Shown here in pieces: positions 7,457 through 15,542 of a DNA stretch of 52,745 nt. Origin of the DNA: an uncultured Ulvibacter sp. (GTDB taxonomy: Bacteria; Bacteroidota; Bacteroidia; Flavobacteriales; Flavobacteriaceae); contig CALKCP010000033.1 of the NCBI GenBank assembly GCA_938083445.1, positions 1 through 52,745 on the forward strand, read 5' to 3'. How positions within the stretch are numbered: position 1 is the first letter of the stretch; each line of letters starts with the position of its first letter. The position numbers were made by a program, and so were the translations under genes. The notes below the pieces were generated by a model that was not told where the DNA came from, did not search any database, and was given only the letters and a program-made list of their open reading frames with translations.

Positions 7457-8098
7457 CTAGTCAAGCCTATTGATGTAATAACCGTCCTGCTCGTATTTAG
7501 CATTGTCAAAGGTAAACAAGGTTTCTGAAAGAGGCTGATTGGTTTTAAAGGAATTTACTGTTAGGGTATATTTCGTGCCCTTTGCATCTGTTTGTATGAG
7601 CTTATAAATATGTTTTGTTTGAGTGTCAATACCCAAGAGGATGTCTTTTATTTCAGCTTTGGAGTCGATAGGTATTAATTTAACGAACTGTATTTTTCTT
7701 CCTCTTACATTTTGAACGATATCCATTTTGTACGTATAGCCTTTTTCATAAAACGTAAGCATTTTTGAAGGCGTTATTTCCTTATCTTCTTGTGCATTGT
7801 ATTTAGAGATAGTCACTTCCTCGTCTTCCGGAACAATAGAGTATATATTTTTTCCATCAAATAAGCGGGTGGTACCGAGCATGTTTAAAACATATTTTTC
7901 GTCCGATAAGGTTACGTTTCCTCGTGCATCTTGGTTTACATTCTCTTTGGCGTTATTCAAATTATATTTAAAATCAATTCGAATATTGTCGTAGCTTTTG
8001 ACCTTTGCAGAGACGTCATTCAATAATGCTATCGCATTTTGAGCGTTCGCAGCTGCTAAGGTTAAAGTAGCTATTAGTAATACGATTGTATTTTTCAT
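7457..8098 (-). CDS. lolA: Outer-membrane lipoprotein carrier protein LolA-like
   Basis: The 213-residue protein has a signal peptide (MKNTIVLLIATLTLAAANAQ) and the LolA-type beta-barrel lid pattern: a segment on average strand-rich with DFKYNLNNAKENVNQDARGN, then YVLNMLGTTRLFDGKNIYSI. It is predicted to be a periplasmic chaperone that ferries lipoproteins to the outer membrane, which matters in an organism carrying so many surface lipoproteins in this window. It lies 2 bp after ftsK and 9 bp before the LptF/G gene, so the three probably form one transcript. Flavobacterial LolA-like proteins diverge strongly from E. coli LolA. Confidence 0.82.
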   Translation of the reverse strand: MKNTIVLLIATLTLAAANAQNAIALLNDVSAKVKSYDNIRIDFKYNLNNAKENVNQDARGNVTLSDEKYVLNMLGTTRLFDGKNIYSIVPEDEEVTISKYNAQEDKEITPSKMLTFYEKGYTYKMDIVQNVRGRKIQFVKLIPIDSKAEIKDILLGIDTQTKHIYKLIQTDAKGTKYTLTVNSFKTNQPLSETLFTFDNAKYEQDGYYINRLD

Positions 8099-8100
8099 CT

Positions 8101-10497
8101 TTATGAATTGTTGCTTTCGTTGTCAAAAAACTGTTTGAGCGCTTCAAGATCGCTTATCAATACTTGTCTCGCTTTACTTCCTTCAAATGGGCCAACGATT
8201 CCTGCGGCTTCTAATTGATCTATGATACGTCCAGCTCTGTTATACCCTAGTTTTAATTTTCGTTGCAATAATGAAGCTGACCCTTGCTGAGCAATCACCA
8301 GAACTTCGGCCGCATCTCTAAACATTTTATCTCTTTCAGAGATGTTAACATCAAGATTTGTACCACTACCTTCTTCACCTACGAACTCTGGTAATAGGTG
8401 TGCATCTGGATAGGCTTTTTGCGCGCCTATGAACTCGGTAATATCTGCTACCTCTGGGGTGTCAACAAAGGCACATTGTAACCTTATTAAATCATTACCT
8501 TGGGTGTACAGCATATCACCACGTCCAATTAATTGATCGGCACCAGAGCCATCTAAAATAGTGCGTGAATCGATTTTACTTGTTACTCGAAATGCTATTC
8601 GGGCAGGGAAATTTGCTTTGATAATTCCTGTAATAACATTTACAGAAGGTCTTTGCGTTGCAATAATTAAATGAATTCCTATAGCTCTTGCCAGCTGCGC
8701 AAGCCTCGCTATTGGCGTTTCAACCTCTTTTCCAGCCGTCATTATTAAATCTGCAAACTCATCGATAACAAGCACAATATATGGCAAGAAATGATGCCCG
8801 TCGTTTGGGTTTAGTTTTCTCGATTTAAACTTCTCATTATACTCTTTAATATTACGAACCATTGCGTCTTTGAGCAGGTCGTAGCGATTGTCCATCTCAA
8901 TACAAAGAGAATTTAGAGTGTGGACAACCTTAGTGGTATCTGTTATAATCGCTTCGTCGGTGTCGGGTAGTTTTGCAAGAAAATGCCGTTCAATTTTGTT
9001 GAATAGTGTCAGCTCTACTTTTTTAGGATCTACCAGAACAAATTTAACCTCTGCGGGATGTTTTTTGTAGATTAAGGAGGTTAGAATTGCGTTTAACCCA
9101 ACCGATTTACCCTGTCCTGTAGCACCAGCCATAAGCAGGTGTGGCATTTTTGCTAAATCTACTACAAAGGTTTCGTTGCTAATTGTTTTTCCTAAAGCCA
9201 ATGGGAGCTCCATTTCGGCGTTTTGAAATTTTGGAGAGGCAATTACTGACCTCATAGAAACCGTTTTTGGGTTTTTATTTGGCACTTCGATTCCAATAGT
9301 TCCACGTCCTGGAATAGGAGCAATAATCCTAATTCCAAGTGCTGAAAGAGACAACGCTATATCGTCTTCCAAGTTTTTGATTTTGGAAATCCTGACACCG
9401 GCTTCTGGGACAATTTCATAGAGCGTTACTGTGGGCCCAACAGTCGCTTTAATACTGGCAATTCCAATTTTATAGTTGTTAAGTGTTTCAACAATCTTAA
9501 TCTTGTTTTCTTCTAATTCTTCCTGATTGATCGTAATTCCAACGCCAGAAGTATGGTCTTTTAGTAGCTCAATAACTGGAAACTTATAGTTACTTAGCTC
9601 TAGTGTTGGGTCGAACTTGCCAAAATCTTTCACAAGTGTATCACTCAGGTTCTGTTTTAGAGGTGCTTCTTCAATGGTTGCCTCAATTTTCATTTCAAGA
9701 TCATCAGTGCTCTCCGTTTTCAGTACAATTTTTTCGAGTGATTCTTCTTCAATTGATTTTGGTTTCTTCTCTGCGGGTGCTATAGATAAGTCTATTGTTT
9801 CTGTTACGACCTTAACTTCTTCTGGAGCACTTTCAGTCGTTTTTACTTTTATTTCTTCAGAAGAGAAAGTACTCGCGCCTTCGTGAAAATCTTCTGCTAT
9901 TTCTTTTTTGGTTCTTCTAAAAGCCACTGCCACCATCTCTGGTGTAACCTTGAGACGCACAACCAAGTAGGCTATTAGTAAAAAAGCCAAAATGAGCACG
10001 GTTCCGATAAATCCCAAATAATCTTGCATGAGGTCATTGATTTCGAACCCAATCACACCGCTAATAATTGAACTTTTTACAGAGAAAAAACCGAGCGCCA
10101 CAGAAATCCAGACCATCACTAAAATACCCCAAAGCCAAAATTGCCTTAATTGTTTTTTTGTATAGTTAAAGAAGTAGTAAATGCCAGACAGCGTAATTAG
10201 AAAAGCTATGTTAAACGCTGCTATTCCGAAACCTTTATAGATAAAAAAGTGACCTAGATTAGTTCCAAATTTCTTGAGCCAGTTTTTAGTTTCTAGTTCG
10301 CGCTCGGCAAATTCACCGATCACCGTTTGATCTGCTTGCCAGGTAAAGAAATAGGATACAAAAGAGAAAATCATTGCAACTCCTAGGAAGAAAAGAAAAC
10401 TACCCATTAAAATTTTTTGCTGCTTTGACAATGCAAACGATATTTTTTTACGTGCAGCCTTTGGTAGTTTGGCAGTCCTGATCTTTTTTTTCGCCAT
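8101..10497 (-). CDS. ftsK: DNA translocase FtsK/SpoIIIE
   Basis: The 798-residue protein couples chromosome dimer resolution and segregation to division. The N-terminal 190 residues hold about four membrane segments, followed by a charged Glu/Lys-rich linker (about 210-300, short compared with E. coli). Then comes the motor with Walker A GATGQGKSVGLN and Walker B VLVIDEFADLI, and a C-terminal gamma winged helix (QQGSASLLQRKLKLGYNRAG) that reads KOPS-like polarity sites. The ATG at 10497 is preferred to a TTG at 10530, because the promoter overlaps that TTG. It heads the ftsK-lolA-LptF/G series. Confidence 0.95.
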   Translation of the reverse strand: MAKKKIRTAKLPKAARKKISFALSKQQKILMGSFLFFLGVAMIFSFVSYFFTWQADQTVIGEFAERELETKNWLKKFGTNLGHFFIYKGFGIAAFNIAFLITLSGIYYFFNYTKKQLRQFWLWGILVMVWISVALGFFSVKSSIISGVIGFEINDLMQDYLGFIGTVLILAFLLIAYLVVRLKVTPEMVAVAFRRTKKEIAEDFHEGASTFSSEEIKVKTTESAPEEVKVVTETIDLSIAPAEKKPKSIEEESLEKIVLKTESTDDLEMKIEATIEEAPLKQNLSDTLVKDFGKFDPTLELSNYKFPVIELLKDHTSGVGITINQEELEENKIKIVETLNNYKIGIASIKATVGPTVTLYEIVPEAGVRISKIKNLEDDIALSLSALGIRIIAPIPGRGTIGIEVPNKNPKTVSMRSVIASPKFQNAEMELPLALGKTISNETFVVDLAKMPHLLMAGATGQGKSVGLNAILTSLIYKKHPAEVKFVLVDPKKVELTLFNKIERHFLAKLPDTDEAIITDTTKVVHTLNSLCIEMDNRYDLLKDAMVRNIKEYNEKFKSRKLNPNDGHHFLPYIVLVIDEFADLIMTAGKEVETPIARLAQLARAIGIHLIIATQRPSVNVITGIIKANFPARIAFRVTSKIDSRTILDGSGADQLIGRGDMLYTQGNDLIRLQCAFVDTPEVADITEFIGAQKAYPDAHLLPEFVGEEGSGTNLDVNISERDKMFRDAAEVLVIAQQGSASLLQRKLKLGYNRAGRIIDQLEAAGIVGPFEGSKARQVLISDLEALKQFFDNESNNS

Positions 10498-10519
10498 TAA
10501 ATGTGGGATTGTAAGTACA

Positions 10520-10546
10520 CAAAAGTACAAATTGTAAACGTGTCAA
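10520..10546 (-). promoter_or_regulatory. Promoter of ftsK-lolA-lptF/G
   Basis: On the minus strand TACTTTTG (10520-10527) is preceded by TTG (10544-10546) with a 16-bp spacer, near the flavobacterial TTG/TAnnTTTG arrangement. The leader to the ATG at 10497 would be about 17 nt. Confidence 0.6.
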
Positions 10547-10740
10547 GCTAGATAAAAATTTTAAATGCAAGCCAAATAGGTGATTCCTAAAATTATGATT
10601 TAAGCATAAATATAAACGTAATTAATGAATTAATAAAAGGCGCGAGCGATATTAAATTTTAATAAGATAGGTTCTGTCTAAATTGACTGTTTAGGTTTCC
10701 GATAAAAAGAGTGTTAATACACGCATTAGGTATATGCTTT

Positions 10741-10817
10741 GCAACAAAGAAAGGTGCAATATCCTAACGTTAAGAAAACAGCTATACAAAAAGGTAGGAC
10801 GGCTGCACCTTTTTTTT
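10741..10817 (+). ncRNA. Structured RNA candidate or bidirectional terminator
   Basis: AAAGGTGCA (10750-10758) pairs with TGCACCTTT (10804-10812) and the right arm runs into eight Ts, as in an intrinsic terminator on the plus strand. Inside, TCCTA can pair with TAGGA, leaving asymmetric loops and an apical loop of about 28 nt. That is far too large for a simple terminator hairpin and more like a small structured RNA ending in its own terminator. No plus-strand gene precedes it; dgkA (minus) converges on it and could use the complement as its terminator. The upstream TATGCTTTG is only one base off the -7 consensus spacing. No known riboswitch class was recognised. Confidence 0.35.
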
Positions 10818-10841
10818 GGTAAACTTAAAACTTCCTATTTT

Positions 10842-11198
10842 TTATAATTTCGGAAAATAAATAAAACATCCAATAATAACTGCGGTCAAAGCTGCGAAGA
10901 AAACTCCTCCGGCAGCAACATCTTTAATGGCTCCGATTTTTTTATCAAAATCGGGATGTACAAAGTTTGCCATTTCTTCGATCGCCGTGTTTAGACCTTC
11001 TATACTTATCACCAATCCGATTGCGAATATTTGTAGCATCCATTCGATAGCAGTAATCTCAAAATAAAAACCGGCAATAGTCATTAGAACAGTAATAATG
11101 GCCTGTACTTGAATGCTATCTTCTGTTTTAAGAAGCATAAATGCACCTTTGACAGCGAAACCGAAACCTCTTAGTCGTCCCCGAAGAAAAGAGACCAT
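10842..11198 (-). CDS. dgkA: Diacylglycerol kinase family protein (DgkA-type)
   Basis: This 118-residue small integral membrane kinase phosphorylates diacylglycerol (or undecaprenol in some relatives) with ATP. Three membrane helices are visible. The signature IEGLNTAIEEMANFV and the following KIGAIKDVAAGGVFFAALTA contain the conserved Glu/Asn and the KD.AAG motif of the active site. Its ATG shares one base with the tpx stop (TAATG), so it is translated from the same mRNA. Length is normal. Whether it prefers a lipid or undecaprenol cannot be told. Confidence 0.9.
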   Translation of the reverse strand: MVSFLRGRLRGFGFAVKGAFMLLKTEDSIQVQAIITVLMTIAGFYFEITAIEWMLQIFAIGLVISIEGLNTAIEEMANFVHPDFDKKIGAIKDVAAGGVFFAALTAVIIGCFIYFPKL

Positions 11199-11698
11199 TA
11201 TGCTAAAGTTTTTAATGCTGAAGCATAGTCCGGTTCTTGGCCTATTTCTGGCACTTGTTCTGAATATATAACTTCATTCTTTTCATTTAAAACAAGAACG
11301 ACTCTAGAATGTAAGCCGGTAAAAGCGCTTTTCGTGATTTCTAGACCGTACTCTTTTCCGAAGCTTCCATCTTTAAAATCAGAAAGCATTTCAACATTCT
11401 CTAAGCCTTCGGCGGCACAAAAACGACTCTGAGCAAATGGAAGGTCTCTAGAAATACAAAGCACTTTGGTGTTTTCGAGACTAGAAGCCTCTTCATTGAA
11501 TTTTCGAGCAGAAGCCGCACAAACTCCTGTATCAACACTTGGAAATATATTTAATATTTTTCGAAAGCCATCATAGTCGTTAAGAGATTTTGAAGACAAA
11601 TCAACGGCTGTAAGTGTAAAATTAGCTGCTGTTGTATTGAGTGAAGGAATCGAGCCATTTGTTTCTGCTGGATTACCACCAAGTGTTATTGAAGCCAT
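11198..11698 (-). CDS. tpx: Thiol peroxidase Tpx (atypical 2-Cys peroxiredoxin)
   Basis: The 166-residue protein reduces hydroperoxides with thioredoxin as electron donor. The peroxidatic centre is FPSVDTGVCAASARKFNEEA, with the Tpx form of the P..DT.VC pattern. The resolving Cys lies in PFAQSRFCAAEGLENV, and the typical YGLEI...GLHSRVVLVLNE segment follows. It is cytoplasmic or periplasm-facing by analogy; no signal peptide is seen. A -7 element lies at 11725-11732. The gene is coupled to dgkA by a one-base overlap. Confidence 0.95.
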   Translation of the reverse strand: MASITLGGNPAETNGSIPSLNTTAANFTLTAVDLSSKSLNDYDGFRKILNIFPSVDTGVCAASARKFNEEASSLENTKVLCISRDLPFAQSRFCAAEGLENVEMLSDFKDGSFGKEYGLEITKSAFTGLHSRVVLVLNEKNEVIYSEQVPEIGQEPDYASALKTLA

Positions 11699-11724
11699 AG
11701 TTGTTTACTAATTTAAGTGAAGCT

Positions 11725-11732
11725 CAAAAATA
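11725..11732 (-). promoter_or_regulatory. -7 promoter element of tpx-dgkA
   Basis: On the minus strand TATTTTTG fits TAnnTTTG, 27 bases before the tpx ATG. No clear TTG at the -33 spacing was found, so this is a moderate call. Confidence 0.45.
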
Positions 11733-11826
11733 CAGAATAGGATTAAGTATTTTTATAAAAGACTTCAGAAATAAGGAATCAGGGCTAAATTTTAAAAGCC
11801 AGACTCATAAAACGCCTTTTTAAAAC

Positions 11827-13308
11827 CTAAGACTGAACTTTTTCCGGCCTAGATAGTTGCTTTATTTTTATGTTTAAAGCCGCAAAAAATAAGGTCGTAA
11901 ATGGACTTAACCAATTAAAAATGGCGTACACAAAGTACTCGGCAACACCAACCCCTAAGACACCGCTCTGATATGCCCCACAGGTATTCCAAGGAATTAA
12001 TACAGAAGTAACAGTACCTGCATCCTCAAGTGTTCTACTTAGATTTTCAGGAGCCAACCCACGATCTTCAAACGCCTGTTTGAACATTTTGCCAGGTATT
12101 ACTATGGCTAAATATTGGTCGGAGGCAATGGTGTTTAGTCCTAAACAACTAACCACGGTACTTGCGAAAAGGCCGAAAATACTAGTTGCCAATTTTAATA
12201 AGACTCTCGTAATACGTGCCAATGCTCCAATAGCATCCATAACCCCTCCAAAAACCATAGCGCAAATAATAAGTAGAATGGTCCATACCATTCCTTGCAT
12301 GCCTCCTGCAGAAAACAAGTCGTTAAGCTCTTCATTATCTGTAAGGATAGCAGTATCTGTGAAGATTGATGTTATCACAGCCGACACCTTCGATGACCCA
12401 AGGTTTTCTAATATTTCAGGTTGAAAAATAAAGGCAAATACGGTAGCTGATAGAACTCCAGTAGCTAATGCAACAAGGGGTTTTGTTTTCATTAATATGA
12501 GTCCAATAACAATTAAGGGAACAACAAACAACCAAGGAGTAATATTAAATGTAGCATCGATAGAAGTTAAAAAATTACTTATATCTGTGGTTCCGCTTGT
12601 TTCAGAAGTAACGCTCAAAATGCTGAAAACAATAAGGGTGATTATAATTGTTGGTACGGTTGTAATCGACATATATCTAATATGTGTAAACAAATCGGTA
12701 CCCGCCATTGCTGGAGCCAGGTTTGTTGTGTCACTTAAGGGCGACATTTTATCTCCAAAATAGGCGCCAGAGATTACAGCACCAGCGATCATCCCTGCGT
12801 GAATGCCTAATGCATTTCCAATGCCCACAAGTGCAATCCCAACAGTTGCTGAAGTTGTCCAAGAGCTTCCTGTTGCGATCGATATTATAGCAGCAATTAC
12901 GACCGAAGCCGGAAGAAAAATTTCAGGGCTAAGGACTTGTAAACCGTAATATACCATCGCAGGAATAACGCCACTAATTAACCAAGTACCTGCCAAGGCG
13001 CCAACAAGTAGTAAAATAACTACTGGAACAAATATACTTTTTAGGTTTCCCCATATCTCGGAAATCATTAGGCCTAAGGGGACCTTATTAAAAAAACCAA
13101 CCATAGCAGCAACGCCACCGCCCATTAATAAAATATATTGGTTGGAGTAATCACCGAATAATACACCATCTGCCTTAAAAATATTATAGGCAAGGAGTCC
13201 CATTAAAATGAACACAGGAATGAGCGCTTCCCATATACTCAACTCAGCGTTCTCAATAATTTTCTGATCATCAATTTTAATTTCTGAAAGATTATCCTCC
13301 TCTTGCAT
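11827..13308 (-). CDS. nhaC: Na+/H+ antiporter, NhaC family
   Basis: This 493-residue inner-membrane protein with about eleven to twelve hydrophobic segments is predicted to exchange cytoplasmic Na+ for H+. Characteristic stretches are IATGSSWTTSATVGIALVGI, the acidic loop FGDKMSPLSDTTNLAPAMAG, and near the end LEDAGTVTSVLIPWNTCGAY, where Asp, Thr and Asn are typical ion-site positions. An in-frame ATG at 13362 would add an 18-residue non-conserved leader; the ATG at 13308 is preferred because the product then starts with the charged cytoplasmic tail usual for NhaC. A marine, salt-exposed lifestyle fits. Confidence 0.9.
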   Translation of the reverse strand: MQEEDNLSEIKIDDQKIIENAELSIWEALIPVFILMGLLAYNIFKADGVLFGDYSNQYILLMGGGVAAMVGFFNKVPLGLMISEIWGNLKSIFVPVVILLLVGALAGTWLISGVIPAMVYYGLQVLSPEIFLPASVVIAAIISIATGSSWTTSATVGIALVGIGNALGIHAGMIAGAVISGAYFGDKMSPLSDTTNLAPAMAGTDLFTHIRYMSITTVPTIIITLIVFSILSVTSETSGTTDISNFLTSIDATFNITPWLFVVPLIVIGLILMKTKPLVALATGVLSATVFAFIFQPEILENLGSSKVSAVITSIFTDTAILTDNEELNDLFSAGGMQGMVWTILLIICAMVFGGVMDAIGALARITRVLLKLATSIFGLFASTVVSCLGLNTIASDQYLAIVIPGKMFKQAFEDRGLAPENLSRTLEDAGTVTSVLIPWNTCGAYQSGVLGVGVAEYFVYAIFNWLSPFTTLFFAALNIKIKQLSRPEKVQS

Positions 13309-13480
13309 CTTGTTTGGTTTTTTTAGAAGTGTAATGTTACGATTTTGTACATAGATATACAACTTTGACTTTTATGAATCGACTCTAGATAATTATTGAA
13401 TATTTAGTCGTTAAAAAAGTTGATTTGTTGAATCGTGTAATCGTAGATTCGAAGTAACATTTTGCACTAAACAAGAACCG

Positions 13481-13494
13481 GCCTGCGAGCAGGC
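13481..13494. repeat. GC-rich 14-bp palindrome
   Basis: GCCTGCGAGCAGGC is an inverted repeat with 6-bp arms and a two-base loop, in an otherwise AT-rich 252-bp gap between the PLP lyase and nhaC. Flanking bases (CCGG before, AGGTC after) add to the GC island. It is not followed by a T-run in either direction, so it is not an obvious terminator. It resembles short dispersed GC palindromes, but only one copy occurs in this window. Confidence 0.5.
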
Positions 13495-13560
13495 AGGTCG
13501 AATCATCTAACAATCTTACCTGTTCTTTTATTTCACAATGTTGAAACTAAACCTCACTCT

Positions 13561-14763
13561 TTATTCAAGTATGTTTAGTTCTTTCATGCATTTGTGCATC
13601 ATGGCGTAGGTGCGTTCAATATCGTTGTCTAAACCAATGGAGAATCGTATTAATCCATCTGAAAGCCCCATTTCCTTCTGCTCTTCTTCAGGTATTTCGG
13701 ACGAAGTAGATGTTCCTGGCGCACTAAACAAGGTTTTGTAGAAGCCTAAACTTACTGCAAGATACCCGAGGTTCTGTTTTTGCATCAGCTCCATAAGTTC
13801 GTTTGCTTTCTCTAAACTACCTACATCAAGCGTAAGCATACCACCAAAACCGTACTCATCATTCATCATCGTTTTGATTAGCTCATGTCCCGGATGCGAA
13901 GGCAATCCAGGATAGACTGTTCTTAAACCGTCCGCTTCAAATTTTTCAGCTAAAAACAAGGCGTTATGGCTGTGTTGCTTCATTCGAATGTGGAGCGTTC
14001 TCATGTTTTTTAGAATAGATGCTGCTCTTAAACTATCCATAGATGCTCCTAATAGCATCGACGCTCCGTCATTTACATTCCGAAGTGAATCTATTAACTC
14101 TTGGCTCCCACAAACTACACCTCCCATAGTATCACTACTACCGTTAATGAATTTTGTCAAACTGTGAATTACCACATCGGCCCCTAGTTTTACAGGAGAT
14201 ATCGATAGTGGAGAGAAGGTGTTATCCACGATGAGCTCAAGTCCATGTCTTTTTGCGATTTCAGATAACCCTGTAATGTCTGCTATTTCTAGTAATGGAT
14301 TACTTACACATTCACAAAAAAGTATTTTCGTTTTTTCAGTAATGGAGGCTTCTACCGCTTCTAAGTTGGTAATGTCAACAAAGGATGTATCAATGCCCAT
14401 GCGCGGGGCAAAGTTTTTTAAGAAAGCATAGGTCCCTCCGTAGATTGTTCTGCTAGCAACAACATGATCACCAGCTACACAGAACTGAAGTATCGTTGGG
14501 GTGATAGCACCCATACCACTTGCTGCTACATTGGCAGTTTCAGTGCCTTCCATAGCCGCTAAAGCCTCTCCCAAATATAAATTTGAGGGAGTCGTGTGTC
14601 TTGAGTATAGATAGCAACCTTCGGCATTCCCTTCAAAGGTGTCGAACATTGTTTTTGCAGAAAGAAAAGTATATGTTGATGAGTCTGAAATAGAGGGGTT
14701 TACTCCTCCAAATTCACCAAAGTATTGTAAATCTTGAATGTTATTTGCGGGTTTAAAGGCCAT
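13561..14763 (-). CDS. Cys/Met-metabolism PLP-dependent enzyme (methionine gamma-lyase or cystathionine gamma-lyase type)
   Basis: This 400-residue fold-type I PLP enzyme has the Schiff-base Lys204 in DVVIHSLTKFINGSSD, YSR near residue 54 that binds the neighbour subunit's phosphate, and a typical C-terminal RFSIGLDNDIERTY. Divergent pairing with an Lrp/AsnC regulator recalls the mdeR-mdeA methionine gamma-lyase pair of Pseudomonas. However, the active-site Cys of classical methionine gamma-lyase is replaced by Gly110 (RTIYGGTYAFL), as in cystathionine lyases and synthases. Specificity is therefore open: Met or homocysteine breakdown, or transsulfuration. A consensus promoter overlaps candidate regulator sites upstream. 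Confidence 0.88.
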   Translation of the reverse strand: MAFKPANNIQDLQYFGEFGGVNPSISDSSTYTFLSAKTMFDTFEGNAEGCYLYSRHTTPSNLYLGEALAAMEGTETANVAASGMGAITPTILQFCVAGDHVVASRTIYGGTYAFLKNFAPRMGIDTSFVDITNLEAVEASITEKTKILFCECVSNPLLEIADITGLSEIAKRHGLELIVDNTFSPLSISPVKLGADVVIHSLTKFINGSSDTMGGVVCGSQELIDSLRNVNDGASMLLGASMDSLRAASILKNMRTLHIRMKQHSHNALFLAEKFEADGLRTVYPGLPSHPGHELIKTMMNDEYGFGGMLTLDVGSLEKANELMELMQKQNLGYLAVSLGFYKTLFSAPGTSTSSEIPEEEQKEMGLSDGLIRFSIGLDNDIERTYAMMHKCMKELNILE

Positions 14764-14785
14764 AATATGTGTTTTTATGATATCT

Positions 14786-14816
14786 CAAAAATACTTTTTA
14801 TAAGTATATATTACAA
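14786..14816 (-). promoter_or_regulatory. Promoter of the PLP lyase gene
   Basis: On the minus strand TATTTTTG (14786-14793) is preceded by TTG (14814-14816) with a 20-bp spacer, one of the best matches to the flavobacterial TTG-N19-20-TAnnTTTG promoter in the window. The start codon is 23 bp beyond the -7 box. The direct repeats at 14798-14831 overlap the region between the two elements. Confidence 0.7.
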
Positions 14817-14831
14817 TGATTATAAGTGTAT
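14798..14831. promoter_or_regulatory. Direct repeats, likely Lrp-type operator half-sites
   Basis: TTATAAGTATAT (14798-14809) and TTATAAGTGTAT (14820-14831) differ in one base and start 22 bp apart, two helical turns. They lie between the divergent PLP lyase and Lrp/AsnC genes and overlap the lyase promoter, so bound regulator could block or activate it. Assignment to Lrp is by position only. Confidence 0.45.
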
Positions 14832-14843
14832 GAAGAAAATAAA

Positions 14844-14867
14844 ACTATAATAGTTAAAAATTATAGT
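14844..14867. promoter_or_regulatory. Inverted repeat, likely operator of the Lrp/AsnC gene
   Basis: ACTATAAT (14844-14851) and ATTATAGT (14860-14867) are perfect 8-bp inverted arms around an 8-bp spacer, and ACTATAATAGT at 14844-14854 is itself palindromic. The site is 56 bp before the regulator's ATG, in a good place for autoregulation. Confidence 0.45.
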
Positions 14868-14922
14868 AAATAAGTTTATATTTTTACTTATTATTATATA
14901 TATTCATGAAAAATTTTCAGAA

Positions 14923-15384
14923 ATGAAACTAGACAAAACAGATAAAAAAATCCTTAATTACCTTCAGCAAGATTGCAAGCAAACAAATAAGGAGCTTTCT
15001 TCAAAATTAAACTTATCGGTGACTGCAGTTTATGAGCGCATTAAAAAGCTCGAAAGAGAAAAAGTTATAACGAGCAACGTATCTATTTTAGATAAGGAAA
15101 AAGTAGGGCTTGGGTTTATTGTATTTTGTCAGATTAAATTAGCCCAGCATTCGAAAGAATACCTTACGATTTTTGAAGCAGAAGTTAAAAAGTTTGAAGA
15201 AGTTGTAGAATGTTTTCACGTGAGTGGTGAGTACGATTATTTACTCAAAGTATTAGTGAAAGACATGGTCCATTTTCGCAGTTTTATGGTGACAAAACTA
15301 ACGACGATACGTCATATTGGAAGTACCCAAAGTTCGTTTAATATTAGTGAAGTGAAGAACACCACCGCAATCACTTTGAATTAA
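14923..15384 (+). CDS. Lrp/AsnC family transcriptional regulator
   Basis: This 153-residue protein has an N-terminal AsnC-type winged HTH (about 4-60: LDKTDKKILNYLQQDCKQTN, then LSVTAVYERIKKLEREKVI) and a C-terminal RAM/AsnC ligand-binding domain (about 70-145), with the pattern VVECFHVSGEYDYLLKVLVK. Members form octamers that sense amino acids. It is transcribed away from the PLP lyase, with 159 bp of dyad-rich AT sequence between them, which suggests a local sensor of methionine or a related amino acid that controls the lyase and itself. Confidence 0.93.
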   Translation: MKLDKTDKKILNYLQQDCKQTNKELSSKLNLSVTAVYERIKKLEREKVITSNVSILDKEKVGLGFIVFCQIKLAQHSKEYLTIFEAEVKKFEEVVECFHVSGEYDYLLKVLVKDMVHFRSFMVTKLTTIRHIGSTQSSFNISEVKNTTAITLN

Positions 15385-15475
15385 TAAAGACTACATCCTA
15401 TCTGCTAATCAGAATCCAAAACCCATCAAATGTACTTCTTTTAGCGATATACTTTTAAACTAATAAACAGTATTG

Positions 15476-15483
15476 TACCTTTG
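15476..15483 (+). promoter_or_regulatory. -7 promoter element of lpd
   Basis: TACCTTTG matches TAnnTTTG. The leader to the lpd ATG would be about 53 nt and contains a 7-codon open frame at 15502-15525. No good -33 TTG is visible. Confidence 0.5.
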
Positions 15484-15542
15484 TCTGCAAACTCTGAAAC
15501 CATGGCCGAGGAGTTCTATTTTTAAAATTTAAATCATGCTTT

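Noticed and set aside
15502..15525. Seven-codon ATG frame (MAEEFYF) in the lpd leader
   Set aside because: No regulatory codon run, no terminator/antiterminator pair and no known lpd leader peptide; a chance frame is the simpler explanation.
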